This document shows positions 1 through 9,965 of a DNA stretch of 64,000 nt, piece after piece (position 1 is the stretch's first letter; each line of letters opens with the position of its first letter). A program made the position numbers and the translations under genes. The DNA is from Doris montereyensis (Eukaryota > Mollusca > Gastropoda > Nudibranchia > Dorididae), in contig JAXRKP010000377.1 of NCBI GenBank assembly GCA_037039925.1, positions 5,001-69,000 of the forward strand, written 5' to 3'. The notes under the pieces were generated by a model. It was not told where the DNA came from. It ran no database searches and saw nothing but the letters and a program-made list of their open reading frames with translations.

Positions 1-1560
1 TTATGTATTGATACTATCGTTCCCTCTCCTCTCTCCCTCTCTCCTCTCTCCCTCTCTCCCTCTCTCCCTCTTTCCCTTTTTCCAGTCGTCTGGCACCTGT
101 TTGGACTTCCATGCTTGTTGGTATATTGCATGTACTAGTTTGTCTGCCTCTCTCCGTTGGTTTTTAATCCTTTCTGGATAAATTTGATCTGCTCCTGGGG
201 CTTTTCCTAATTTTACTTTTTCTTACAGCTGTTTGGATTTCTTCCATTGATATATCTACATCTTCAGCTGTCTCCTCTGGATTACTTGTTACTCTTACTA
301 ATTGATCTTTACATATGTTCTGGGGGTTATGTAATTGGTGAAAATGCTTTCTCCATGCTTCCATGATTTCGCTGTCTTTTTTTTCATTATTTCTCCTTTG
401 GTATCCTTAATTTGTCGTATTGGGCATGCTTTGGTCTTTTTCTCGTGCTCTTCATTGCCCCCCCCCCCCAGAACAGCCATTGTTCCTGTTTTGCTTTCCT
501 CATTTCCTCTTTGGCGATAGTTTTTTTTATTCACGTAATCTATCCTATCCTCTGGTCTCTTTCTTTGCAAGTATTTCTTACAGGCATCCTTCTTTTCTTT
601 GATCTTAGTCTTGACGTTCTCATTCCACCATGCTGTTCTTTTCCCATCTCCTTTAATTTGTTTCATATCACAGACCTCTTCATTACAACTGAGGAGTGTT
701 TCTTTATACATCTGCCACTTTTCTTCTATTGTGCTATTATTCAGATCCATCTGTCTTTCACTGATAAATCTTTTTATCATAGATTGGTATACCTGTTTTA
801 CTTCTGGTTTATTTAGTTCCTCTATTTTGAGTTTAGTAGCTTTCTTCTCTTTCCTTTTCTGTTTGTTTTCTTCAGTCAGTAATCTTATTTTAGCAATCAC
901 TAGGTGATGATCACTAAATATTTCTGCTCCTCTGTTTACTCTTGTATCCAATGTACTGTAAAAAAGGGAGCTGTTAACTTCATTTACTCTTGTATATTTG
1001 TGGATATCTTTATGAGGAAAAAAGGTGTTGGCTATTTTCATGTTATTCTTTAGGCAAAAATCTATTAGTCTCTCTCCATTTGGAGAAGTTGTTGTCTCTC
1101 CTTCTTTACCTATAACTCCTCCTGAGCTTTCTACATTGTTGCTTACTCTAGCATTTAAATCTCCTAAAAGCATTAGTTTCTGTTTGTGTTTAAGATTCTC
1201 TGCAGCTATTTGTAAATCATTTTCGAAGATATCTTTTTCTTCTCTAGTTGCGTCTCCGTTTGGTCCATAAGCTATTAATAATTTAATTTATCGTCCTTTT
1301 GGTTTACTACTTACCTGTAATAACCATAGGCTTATAAATGTCCAACTATCTAGTAGCTTTTCATGTTTTTATGCACTAGGAGGCCTATTTCTGCTCTAGA
1401 TCTATCTTTGACATCTACTCCTCAGAAGATTAAAATATGATTCGGTCCTACATTTTCTATTCCTTGTCCATTTCTTCAACTAATTCTAGCTCTTTTCCAT
1501 TTATTGCCCTAACATTCCATGTTCCAAAAATCACAGTCCGTATTCGTTTCCAAATTCGTC
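1..1560 (-). mobile_element. RTE-like LINE fragment, endonuclease plus start of reverse transcriptase
   Basis: Read on the minus strand, this is the 5' part of a non-LTR retrotransposon protein. Near 1480-1545 there is an endonuclease start (WNVRAINGKELELVEEM). From about 1173 down to 880 lie the endonuclease C-terminal motifs GDLNAR and SDHHLV. A charged linker with a WWNENVK-type motif follows. Around 170-280 comes the start of the reverse transcriptase (AVRKSK..KSPR, where families have a KSPGxDGI-like motif). Stops and frameshifts interrupt it, and the rest of the RT lies off the left edge. APE endonucleases of this type with a short linker are typical of RTE/BovB-like LINEs; that clade is an inference. 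Inactive copy. Confidence 0.8.
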
Positions 1561-1689
1561 GTCGAAATATCAAGCCGGTTATATTACATTTATTTCTCTG
1601 AATCTGTTTGGTTTTGAATAAGCAGAGGATTAGCCCACTTTACCCTAGGTAGATGGTGGGGCTGTCACCTTGAGGCCCCCTACCAGGCC

Positions 1690-1875
1690 TTGTTATTTTC
1701 TGTCAGGGTTGACTCCTTAGCCATTAGTAATTCAAGACCAGTCTGCAAGGCAGCAGGTTGTTATTTTCTGTCAGGGTTAACTCCCTTAGCCTTTGGTCAG
1801 TCAAGACCGGGCTGCAAGGCAGCAGGTTGTTTTCTTTCAGGGTTAATTTCTTTGGTCAGCAGGAGACCCGTGGAG
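1690..1875 (-). repeat. About 68-bp tandem monomers at LINE 5' end
   Basis: Two full units start at 1690 and 1758 and a partial third at 1827. Each has a TTGTTATTTTCTGTCAGGGT-like start and ends in GCAAGGCAGCAGG. They lie directly beyond the 5' side of the minus-strand LINE, where some LINEs carry promoter monomers. The promoter role is inferred. Confidence 0.6.
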
Positions 1876-1904
1876 GCGGGATCAACTACGGAAATAAAGA
1901 AACG

Positions 1905-2430
1905 ATAAGCAATATATTTGTGAACATACAGGATATTATCAAAAAAGATATTTCACCTTTTGATTTAATCAAAGAATTGGGTTCGACTAATGCATAAAAA
2001 ATCCAATCAAATGTGAATATTTTGAAGATGGTAAAGATATCATGGATCCAAAAGATTTAAATCCGAATGATAAAAATCTAATGGTATTCGATAATGTAAT
2101 GTTAGAAAACAAAATAAATGTGAAACCTATTATACACGTGGTAGACATTCAAATATCGATTGTTTTTATTTTTCACAAGATTATATCGAATTGCCTGAAC
2201 ATACAATTCGAAGAAATTCAAATTGTATCTGGGTTTTTTTAAAAGATCCCAGAAATGTAATTGATATTTATAAAGATTATGCTTCTAATGATATGGAATC
2301 AAATGAGTTAAAAAAAACTATGTGAAGACTGTTAGGTAAATCCTTATGACTTCTTAGTGATTGATACTACATCCCCCATCAATAATGGAAAATACATACG
2401 TGGCTTGATGAATTTTATTTCCTAAATATC
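1905..2430 (+). pseudogene. Packaging ATPase remnant (Polinton FtsK/HerA type)
   Basis: C-terminal part of the A32/FtsK-like DNA-packaging ATPase that fills virus-like capsids of this group. Seen: a FDLIKELG segment near 1960, MVFDNVMLEN at about 2080-2110 (the Walker B-like position, where relatives usually have two acidic residues and this copy has D then N), a block around 2190-2290 corresponding to the region after the ATPase core, and IDTTSPINNGKYIRG near 2360-2405. Several frame changes and stops separate these blocks. The Walker A part is absent. Inactive. Confidence 0.65.
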
Positions 2431-3380
2431 GATTCTTTGAATTTATACGATTTTTTTAGAAACAATACACGGCTATCTTTCAACACAGCTATTATACAAT
2501 AAAAGTCAGAAATATTATCTAAAGTATGGCAAGTTGGAACTCTTTTTGATCGCCACAATAAACGCTATACAAGACAACCTTATTTGAGGATATATTATAA
2601 ATATTGCCTTAGATCAGCGAGAAGTTATGGAACATATTCGCGATCTATTATCAAAAGGCACCATCTCAAAATGAGTAAAAAGGTGTTGGTGCACTTGAAA
2701 CAGTGTCAATAAGAAGTAGTTGAGAGCCTCTCAAGGTTTTATGATGTTTCAAAGTATTATCCTATTCTTTTCTTATGTTTATGGGAGAAAACTGTATTCA
2801 AATAACAGAAAATAAGAGAAAAATACGATTTTCTCAACATGTCCTTTTTGTTCATTATTTCCTATCTACTTTTTTTTATTTTTCCACGTATCTTCATGAA
2901 ATTGGTATGGATGATGAGTGGGAAAAACAAAGATATAATCAGATGCTTTTTTTTTATTATGTATTATAGTTTTGGGAAAATTTGAATTTTTTGTACAATA
3001 TTTTTGTATAATTTTGGTTGTTCTCATATGCTATTTTCAAAATTCATAAAATCAAAACTTACTAATGGAACAAAAATCTGTTCTGATCAAATTTAGATAT
3101 TGTATTAAATAAGGTGTGCACCAAGTTTGAAACAAATTTGTTGAAAACTACAAAAAGCCTTTTGATATTGAAGTTGGTGAAATTTAGGGCCAAATCAAGA
3201 TGGCCGCCGTTTCCATGGCAACCGGAAGTGTCAAAAAAACAACGGCATATTTCAACTCAGTACACCATGCCCATTACACCTATACATAAGTTAAATTGAC
3301 ATTAACAAACAGGAACATTTTCACTCCAGGACCCGCCCCACTCTTAACTTAGTAAAGCAAAGCTACATTATAACAAAAAT
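2431..3380. other. AT-rich stretch inside the viral relic, no gene recognised
   Basis: Short open frames occur (for example 2775-2969 on +), but none shows a family motif. A segment around 2590-2660 reads as part of a further decayed + strand protein. The only sharp signal is the regulatory-looking cluster at 3197-3230, listed separately. Confidence 0.4.
3197..3230 (+). promoter_or_regulatory. Packed YY1-, RFX X-box- and ETS-like sites
   Basis: AAGATGGCCGCC (3197-3208) resembles a YY1 site, GTTTCCATGGCAAC (3209-3222) is a symmetric RFX X-box, and ACCGGAAGTG (3221-3230) is a strong ETS-type site. The three abut or overlap within 34 bp of otherwise AT-rich DNA. Matching is by eye to known consensus sites; use in vivo is unknown. 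Confidence 0.35.
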
Positions 3381-4260
3381 AAAGTGGAAGATGGATTTCT
3401 TGGTGCATTACTGGGGTTAGCTAGAAGCTTTTTACCAAGCATCGCAATAAGAGTTGCACCAGCTATAGCTAAAAATCTTGCTCTATGTAGTTTGGCAGGG
3501 CTTGGTTCAGCTGCGGTTAGTAAAATAATGGGGAATGGTTTGTATATTTAAAAAAAGGCTAATGGCGTATTTAAAGTAAAAACCATGGGATCGGGATTAT
3601 ATTCAAATTCAAAACCATCACCCCTAAAGATCTACAGGAGTTGGTGAAGGACTTTTATGAAAAACGAAGATGGATGGTTTGATGCGTCTGGAATATTTCA
3701 TGATATTACAAAAGAAATACCTTTACTTAATTTAATTTTTGGGTAACGAAAAAGTTGTTGAGAACATCTATCCGCGATTAACTCCTGAGCCTTCTGCTCC
3801 ATCTGTTGAAAATGAATATGTTGATATAAATAAGACGGTTGATGTAAGTCTCAGTCGTTTGAGGGATATAAAGGAAGTGAAAAATTATTTACAACAAAAC
3901 AGTGAACAGAGAAGGTCAGTATCTAAAAAATACAGTAAAGCAACTAATGTATTGCATTACACCAACTATGGATTAAATGCTGTTTTTCTGCGTTCGCTAT
4001 TAGTAGTATTACCAGTTAGTAATAAGTTTGTCGGCAGTATCTGCTGTCTGTGGTGGAATGTCATTACTCATAGGTAAACTAAACAAAAAGGTAAAAGTTA
4101 AAGAACAGAAACATAGAGATATTTATACATAAGAAAAACCTAAGTTAAATACTATTGATTCACTCATTTCCAAAGCACTTGAAAATGGACATATTGAACA
4201 TAGTGAGTACCAACTTATTTTAGATGAAGAAAATAAATTCAATCAATACAAAGAAAGTAA
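3380..4260 (+). pseudogene. Remnants of small structural proteins of the viral relic
   Basis: At 3380-3560 a hydrophobic, alanine- and glycine-rich segment (GFLGALLGLARSFLPS, then SLAGLGSAAVSKIMGNGLYI) resembles the small capsid-core or membrane proteins of Polintons. At 3590-3735 lies a block containing GSGLY. At 3739-4077 there is an open frame with a charged N-terminal half and hydrophobic C-terminus, and at 4140-4260 a segment with EHSEYQLILDEENKFNQYKE, a type seen next to these genes. Stops and frameshifts break the whole. Functions are not known precisely. Confidence 0.45.
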
Positions 4261-4610
4261 TAGCGCGTCTAAGAATAAAAAAAATGTATGAAGAAGTAAT
4301 AAAAGAAAATGGTAGAAAGGAAGTAAGGGAATCCTTTAAAAAAATGTTCAATAAAAATGACTTTTAAAAAAATAAATAATTGGAAGAAACGTAAGGAATT
4401 AGTTAATGAATATGTTAATCTAAGAAATGAATTAAAAGATGGATTTATATCTGAAAGGATTGGCGAAGAATATAGACAAGAAGAATATAAAAAACAATTA
4501 AAACCTTTACTTAAAGATAATGAAGAAACAAGGAGAAAATTATGAAACAAACTAATCTGTTGAAAGAACAAAAAGAATTATTTGATCAAGTTTAAGAAAA
4601 GAAAATAAAC
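4260..4610 (+). pseudogene. Charged coiled-coil fragment of the viral relic
   Basis: Lysine- and glutamate-rich frames, the longest open from 4357 to 4545 (WKKRKELVNEYVNLRNELK and onward), predict a coiled coil. They lie in series between the structural remnants and the DUF8207-like block. Product not recognised. Confidence 0.35.
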
Positions 4611-5170
4611 ACACCAGCAATAGAATATGTTAAAGATAATGAAGATAATAATATGATTTAGGTGAATTATGAGGAAAATACTTATCAACTGCATTAAATA
4701 ATAAGAAACTTTATGATTCAACCTTTGGTCCAAAAATGGTTGATAACAAAATTATAATTGGAAGTACACTTTTACTATAGTATACTAATGATGATATTAT
4801 AACTGCTGGTAAACAATATAAAGGAACTGATGATTTATGTGAGATATTAACAAGAATGAAACCTAATGAAAGTTTGATTACTAATGAAGATAAAGAAGCA
4901 TTTGAAGATAATATAATAATAGACACAAATAATCTCTTTAACGAAAACGAAAGCATAAAAGGAAATCGTTGTGGGTATAAGTATGAAAACTATATGAAAC
5001 CCATCATACAAACACAATATCCATCAAAACTTCAAAGACAAACTATTGGTGATGGTATATCAGTTATTCTACCTTGTAATCCTGATGAAGTAATTGAAAG
5101 AATGTGTTTATTATTTGCTAGTAAAGAAGCTGGTAACATCACAGGTGTTGATCAAGAGTTGAAATAAATA
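4610..5170 (+). pseudogene. DUF8207-like protein remnant
   Basis: Seen: DSTFGPKMVDNKIIIG at about 4710-4760, then a TNDDIITAGKQYKGTDDLCE-type stretch (4785-4845), NESLITNEDKEAFEDN, a KP-I-Q-Y linker, and a C-terminal block with DGISVILPCNPDEVIERM and LLFASKEAGN ending near 5167. This order matches proteins that accompany Polinton/adintovirus-like elements in cnidarians and other invertebrates and carry the uncharacterised domain DUF8207. At least one in-frame stop lies near 4780. The name is from memory of the family and was not searched. Confidence 0.5.
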
Positions 5171-5253
5171 TTTAAAACTTCATATAATAAAAAAGACTAT
5201 TAACAAGAATGAGTTAAAAAAATTAATGATCGTTTAGCTTTATAGAATTTATT

Positions 5254-5420
5254 TTGTTCCTTTTAAAAATGAAATATTATTCAAAACCCGAATTAAATAC
5301 TGGAAGGGGTAATGGATATGGAGCTGGATTACTTGATTCTATAGTTAGTGCTGTTACATCTAAAGCAGTAAAAGAAGTTGCAACACACGTGGGTAAAAAA
5401 AAAAGAGCAGAGAAAACAAC
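5254..5420 (+). pseudogene. Short glycine-rich fragment of viral relic
   Basis: A + strand frame with GRGNGYGAGLLDSIVSAV ends in a lysine-rich tail and then runs directly into sequence that makes sense only on the opposite strand. It looks like the N-terminal part of a small minor capsid protein cut by the inversion junction near 5405-5425. Confidence 0.4.
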
Positions 5421-5835
5421 TTTTCTTCTAGGAAATTTCTTAATTACTTTTTTATGTAACTCGTCACTCAATTCATTAGTTAACGGTTCGTCGCCTAGTC
5501 ATTTAGTCCCCAAATCTAATGTCTTTTTACTGCCAATTCCATTTTTGAACTGCCCTCCTGTCGATCCATTCTCTGAATGCGTTTGTTTTGACAGGTTTTA
5601 ATCTATCTAACATCTCTTCATCACGGGTTTTATTTTTAGATTTAAATTTAGGTGTGTCTCTATAACATATATCATGAAGTCTAAATATTTCGTCCACTTG
5701 GTCATATGATTTAGAATGTGGTAAAGGAATATCGTCTTTATCTAGTCTATTCTCTAATTCAGTAAAGGGTCCAATAAATTTATGAGATGGTAAATGTATT
5801 TCTGGCATCCTGTTAATAATTTTATCTGCCAATCA
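5395..5835 (-). pseudogene. PLA2-like domain plus integrase-linker-like tail
   Basis: On the minus strand, 5832 down to 5527 is open and encodes a PLA2-like domain: MPEIHLPSHKFIGPFTELE corresponds to the substrate and calcium-loop region, and the HDICY motif holds the His-Asp pair of the active site. Downstream, after a stop and frame change, 5471-5395 reads SDELHKKVIKKFPRRKVV, the kind of segment that precedes the integrase core in related elements. The integrase core itself is missing. In parvoviruses and adintoviruses such PLA2 domains belong to minor capsid proteins. Opposite orientation to its neighbours implies rearrangement. Confidence 0.6.
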
Positions 5836-5999
5836 TCCACCTTGGTTCTTCTTTAGAAATCTAGATTTTATAGCACCACATTAAACAGATCTGCCCTGTA
5901 ACATGTTTCTATTTATTTTTTGTCTTTCTTTTCCTAGATCGGCGGTATCTGTTCTCCTTTTACATTTGAGACAATATATGTTTCATTTTTATAAATAAA

Positions 6000-6365
6000 T
6001 GAATGGATCGTAGTGATGATATTGCCGAATATTTAAGTGTTGAATATTTGATACTTCCTAACAAACCCTTATCAAACTATGATTTAAAGGATTCTATAAA
6101 ACAATTAAAAATCTTATCTTAGAGATGATCTACCTTCTAAACCACATAAGAAAGAATGTGAAATAATTAATCTTGCCAACTCATCATCACCAGGAACTTA
6201 CTGGATATGTTATTATAAAAATGATGATAAGAAATATTATTTTGATTCATATGATATTCAACCTGTTTTAGAATTAGAAACGTATCTAAATAATCCTGAA
6301 TACAATATTTATCAAATACAAAAGTCGGCGGTTATTTGTGGTCATCTCTGTTTATATTTTTTTTA
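6000..6365 (+). pseudogene. Adenain-type cysteine protease remnant
   Basis: Maturation proteases of adenoviruses and Polintons cleave capsid precursors with a His-Asp/Glu-Cys triad. Here the block at about 6180-6350 shows SSPGTYWICYY, YYFDSYDIQP and VICGHLCLYFF. Relatives have GTHW at the catalytic histidine; this copy has tyrosine there. The cysteine motif (CGHLC) is kept. A stop lies near 6120, between the N-terminal part (starting MDRSDDIAEYL at 6001) and the core. Broken and catalytically dead as written. Confidence 0.65.
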
Positions 6366-6379
6366 AGAAAATAACAAAA

Positions 6380-7190
6380 ATGAGTGTTAATAAATTTGGA
6401 TACATAGAGTCAGATGAAGAATACGATGATGATAATAAAATAATATCTCCTTTTCATAGTCATCAGACTAAACGTGATGATTTAGAAAATGTGGAAGGTT
6501 TTCATAGTCAAGGAAAAAAGGAATGGGTTGTACGGTTTGAGATTAGATGGTAATGGTATGTATAAAAGAAATTAAATTAATTTACCAGATGATCTAAAAT
6601 TATTTGACGAAGGAAAAGTAGAAAAAGAATACACAATTGAATGTTGTATTTCATAACAACAAATGGAAAATAATTCAAGATAAACACGATTGGAATATTA
6701 TTATTAAAGTTAAAAATAACACAGTTAGTTGTAAAGGGATTCGATGGATACATTGAGAATATACAACTCAGGTAAAGTGCTCGGTAACTTAGTTCCAGTT
6801 AAAAAATACGAGGTTCAACTGTATTAGCAAAGCGTCATGGTAAGTATTTTATTGCTTCAAATAAAAAGGAGAATCAAACGGATTTTAAGTTTATTCCAAA
6901 ATTTGAAAATGATATCAATGATCTGAAAGAACCACCAGTTTAGTCAACGTTTCTTTTTATTATTTCGGGATCTTTATAAGGAGATAATCAAGAAAATATT
7001 ATTATCCAAGGATTAAACATGACCGTTGAAAAGCTAGATACTCCTAAACCATTTTGGATAACTGTTAGAAAAAATAAGAACGGCTTTGCAACAAGATCAT
7101 TTCCAGATCAATTAAAGCTTAGTGCTGGTAGTGATGTTAATCTAAACAAAATTTAAATAAATACCGGTAAGTATCTGATTAACCGAATTG
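6380..7190 (+). pseudogene. Unrecognised acidic protein of viral relic
   Basis: Begins with an acidic frame at 6380 (MSVNKFGYIESDEEYDDD) and continues as shifted frames to about 7155, including FWITVRKNKNGFATRSF near 7050. It sits between protease and capsid genes. It may be a minor capsid or fibre-like protein, but no motif decides this. Confidence 0.35.
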
Positions 7191-7237
7191 CTTTTTCTAA
7201 ATCAAAGATTACAAATGACGAAATTTTTTTTTTAAAA

Positions 7238-8539
7238 ATGGATAAACTAAACCTCGGTGAAGCTTTTATTAAAGACGAAAGTATTCTCAAATATGAATAT
7301 CGTGAACATAAACCAGATTCTGGTAATATTAATCTAAATCAAAATGGGGAAATTAGAATCCCAATTAATAATCAAAACATTTACCTAGATATTGCTGAAA
7401 GTTTCTTAGAAATTGAAGGGGAGTTAGATAAAAATTAGGTAACTTTACTAGTAATTATGCTGACAAAGAAAAAATAACTTCAATTAATAATGCAATGGTG
7501 TGTTTGTTTTCTAATGTAAAATACACAGATGGCGGGCAAGAGATTGAAAGTATAAATAATACAGGAGAGACAATCACGATAATAGGTTATCTGAAATATC
7601 CAGAAACTTTTGAGGGAACCAAAGGATTGAATCAATTATGGTATAGAGAGGGAAGTAATTATTTTGGAAAGAAGGGTTTTAACGTCATCATAAAGCATCA
7701 TTTTATTATTGAAAGGGGGAATGGGGTCATTTAGTTTTTCACTTCCACTTAAACACATATTTGGATTTTGCCAAACATATAATAAAGTAATGTATGGTAT
7801 TGAACACGAATTATCATTATATAAAAAACCTGAAGATAAAGATGTTATTATTGCTAAGTTTGAAAAAGTCGGAAATATACTGGAACTACTATTTTAGGAA
7901 ACACCATGACAAAGAACGGAAAAGTACACTTAAAAAGGTTTCGTGATTTGTTCCTCATGTTAAACCAAGTAAACTATTGACACAAATTAGAAATAATATA
8001 AAATATGATATCGCTTATAAAAGATTAAGAAATCAATCAATAATTGTTCCTACTGGTGATAAATTTGAATGGAGATTGAGTAAAAGTACTTCTCCATAAA
8101 ACCTAGATTTGTCATTGTTACTTTTCAAGAGAAAAACCACATGATCAAGATGAATTTGATAAGTCGTTGTTTTATTACACAAATCTAAAGAATATTTCAA
8201 TATCCCTTAATTCAATAACATATCCAGAAGTGTAATATGGCATAAACTTTGAAAAAAAAAATTAACAGAATATTTAGTGAAGCTGTTGATTTCAAGAAAA
8301 AATGCTTTGGGGATGAAACTAGTGTTAATATGACACCTTTTGATTACATGCATTACAATCCAATATTCGTTGTTTATGTAAGTAATCAAATTGAAAAAGT
8401 CAAAGGTGGGGCTATTGATATTACTGTGAACATGAATTTTAATAAGAGTGTCAATGATTCAAACGCATATGCAGTTATTGTATCAGATAGAATAATTCGA
8501 ATGGAAAGTGATGGAAGCGGAGTAAGAATTATTCAGTAG
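7238..8539 (+). pseudogene. Double-jelly-roll major capsid protein remnant
   Basis: A series of + strand frames collinear with Polinton/adintovirus major capsid proteins. An early block holds IPINNQNIYLDIAESFLEIE (about 7360-7420), a SINNAM-like stretch follows near 7480, then the NVKYTDGGQEIESINNTG block (7515-7570) and FSLPLKHIFGFCQTYNKVMY (about 7735-7795), a pattern I associate with the hexon-like protein of these elements. The last open piece is 8249-8539. Stops at 7437, 7732 and 7895 and several frame changes break it. No function remains. Confidence 0.6.
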
Positions 8540-8570
8540 ATATTCATTTTGTTTAACATTCCTCATCATC

Positions 8571-8957
8571 GAAACGTACCCGAAACGTCATGTGTTTGTT
8601 CTGTCTTTATTAGTTGAGTTGTCACTTATTGTCACATTTCGTCTTTGACTTCACTCCACTGTGGCTCTTTCGTATTATTCACAGCTATTTAGATAGTTCA
8701 CATTGTCACATCTCTTTGTTGTTTACGTTATTCATCTTTTTTAAATTGCTAATAGATCTAGATCTATAGTCATCTTCTTTGTCATACTACTATCGGGCTT
8801 CTGACATCACATTGTGTGATGCCTGAGGTAGTACTTAGATCTAGATTCTAGATATTTCTCGTTTGTTGTCTGACGAAGGGTTATACCCGAAACGTCACGT
8901 GTTTGTTCTGTCTTTATTAATGGAGTTGTCATTTATTGTCATATTTCGCCTTTGTAC
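8571..8957 (+). repeat. Hairpin-bearing tandem repeat, + oriented pair
   Basis: Two copies about 307 bp apart (marker cgaaacgtca at 8581 and 8888). Each ends in a block with CGTGTTTGTTCTGTC followed by GGAGTTGTCA and TATTGTCATATTTCG or near variants. The complete motif at 8873-8895 folds as a short hairpin: GACG pairs with CGTC, and GGG with CCC. The same unit occurs inverted at 9310-9965 and again at 24105-24432. Confidence 0.75.
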
Positions 8958-9070
8958 ATGTAATGTAAATAATGTTTGAAATTATAATAAAACTGTTTTG
9001 CGAATATAATAATCGTCAAGGCCCACTTGTCACTGTTGTCACTGGGCCTACCATTGACCAATACAACAAA

Positions 9071-9257
9071 ATGGCGGGTAATAGTATTTCACAGGGGATA
9101 TCAGCTGAGGAGCTCAGAGATTCGCCTTTTGCTTTACTTTCAGTTTCAAACTCAGCCACCGTTTTTCAGTGTGATTCTTGTCAATCTATCATTGGCGACT
9201 CGTCTTCATATGTTGATTTACTAGAAGATAATGGAGTCATCGTTCTAAAGCCAAGTG
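9071..9257 (+). CDS. MIS18A: Mis18 exon 1
   Basis: Encodes the start through the first zinc pair: SPFALLSVSNSATVFQCDSC, then the IIGDSSSYVDLLEDNGVIVL strand region. The donor is uncertain. The strongest-looking GT (gtaaaa at 9262) would create TGA with exon 2. The weaker GTs at 9258 or 9255 give the phase that keeps exon 2 open. Confidence 0.7.
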
Positions 9258-9308
9258 GTTGGTAAAAAACTCCTAAAGCCGCGGTTCTCCAAGAATTAGT
9301 CACTGATC

Positions 9309-9965
9309 AATGGCGAAATATGACAATAAGTGACAACTCCACTAATAAAGACAGAACAAACACGTGACGTTTCGGGTATAACCCTTCGTCAGACAACAAA
9401 CGAGAAATATTTAGAATCTAGATCTAAATAATACCTCCGGCATCACACAATGAGATGTCAGAAGAAAAACATAAAGGAGAAAGAAAGAAAGAAAAAGACA
9501 GTGATGTTAAGAACACTAGTAACAGTGAGGAATATGTCCCGATAGTAGTATGACAAAGAAGATGACTATAGATCTAGATATATTAGCAATATTTTTAAAA
9601 AGATAAATAACGTAAACAACAGAGAGATGTGGCAATGTGAACTATCTAAATAGTTGTGAATAATACGAAGGAGCCACAGTGGAGTGAAGTCAAAGGCGAA
9701 ATATGACAATATGTGACAACTCCACTAATAAAGACAGAACAAACACGTGACGTTTCGGGTATAACCCTTCGTCAGACAACAAACGAGAAATATTTAGAAT
9801 CTAGATCTAAGTAATACCTCCGGCATCACACAATGAGATGTCAGTAGAAAAACATAAAGGAGAAAGAAAGAAAGAAAAAGACAGTGATATTAAGAACACT
9901 AGTAACAGTGAGGAATATGTCCCGATAGTAGTATGACAAAGAAGATGACTATAGATCTAGATATA
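9309..9965 (-). repeat. Hairpin-bearing tandem repeat, inverted pair in Mis18 intron 1
   Basis: Two units with a 383-bp period (marker tgacgtttcg at 9365 and 9748) on the minus strand. They are very similar to each other over several hundred bases, including the aaaggagaaagaaagaaag tract. They are reverse-complementary to the pair at 8571-8957, so Mis18 exon 1 lies in the roughly 350-bp space between inverted copies. Confidence 0.75.

Larger units (their letters stand above)
1900..8540. mobile_element. Decayed Polinton/adintovirus-like endogenous element
   Basis: A 6.6-kb stretch holds remnants of several genes that occur together in Polintons (Mavericks) and adintoviruses: an FtsK/HerA-type packaging ATPase, small glycine-rich and hydrophobic structural proteins, a DUF8207-like segment, a PLA2-like domain followed by an integrase-linker-like tail, an adenain-type cysteine protease and a double-jelly-roll major capsid protein. 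Most run on +; the PLA2 block runs on -. Every frame carries stops or frameshifts. No protein-primed DNA polymerase, no full integrase and no terminal inverted repeats are visible, so it is a partial, rearranged relic. The family call rests on the combination of motifs, not on any database search. Confidence 0.75.

Noticed and set aside
335..1270. Several + strand open frames (335-907, 1025-1270)
   Set aside because: They are antisense to the LINE endonuclease/RT coding strand and show no family motif.
8873..8895. Definite hammerhead ribozyme annotation
   Set aside because: Stem I pairing and the cleavage-site nucleotide do not fit, so it is listed only as a hypothesis.
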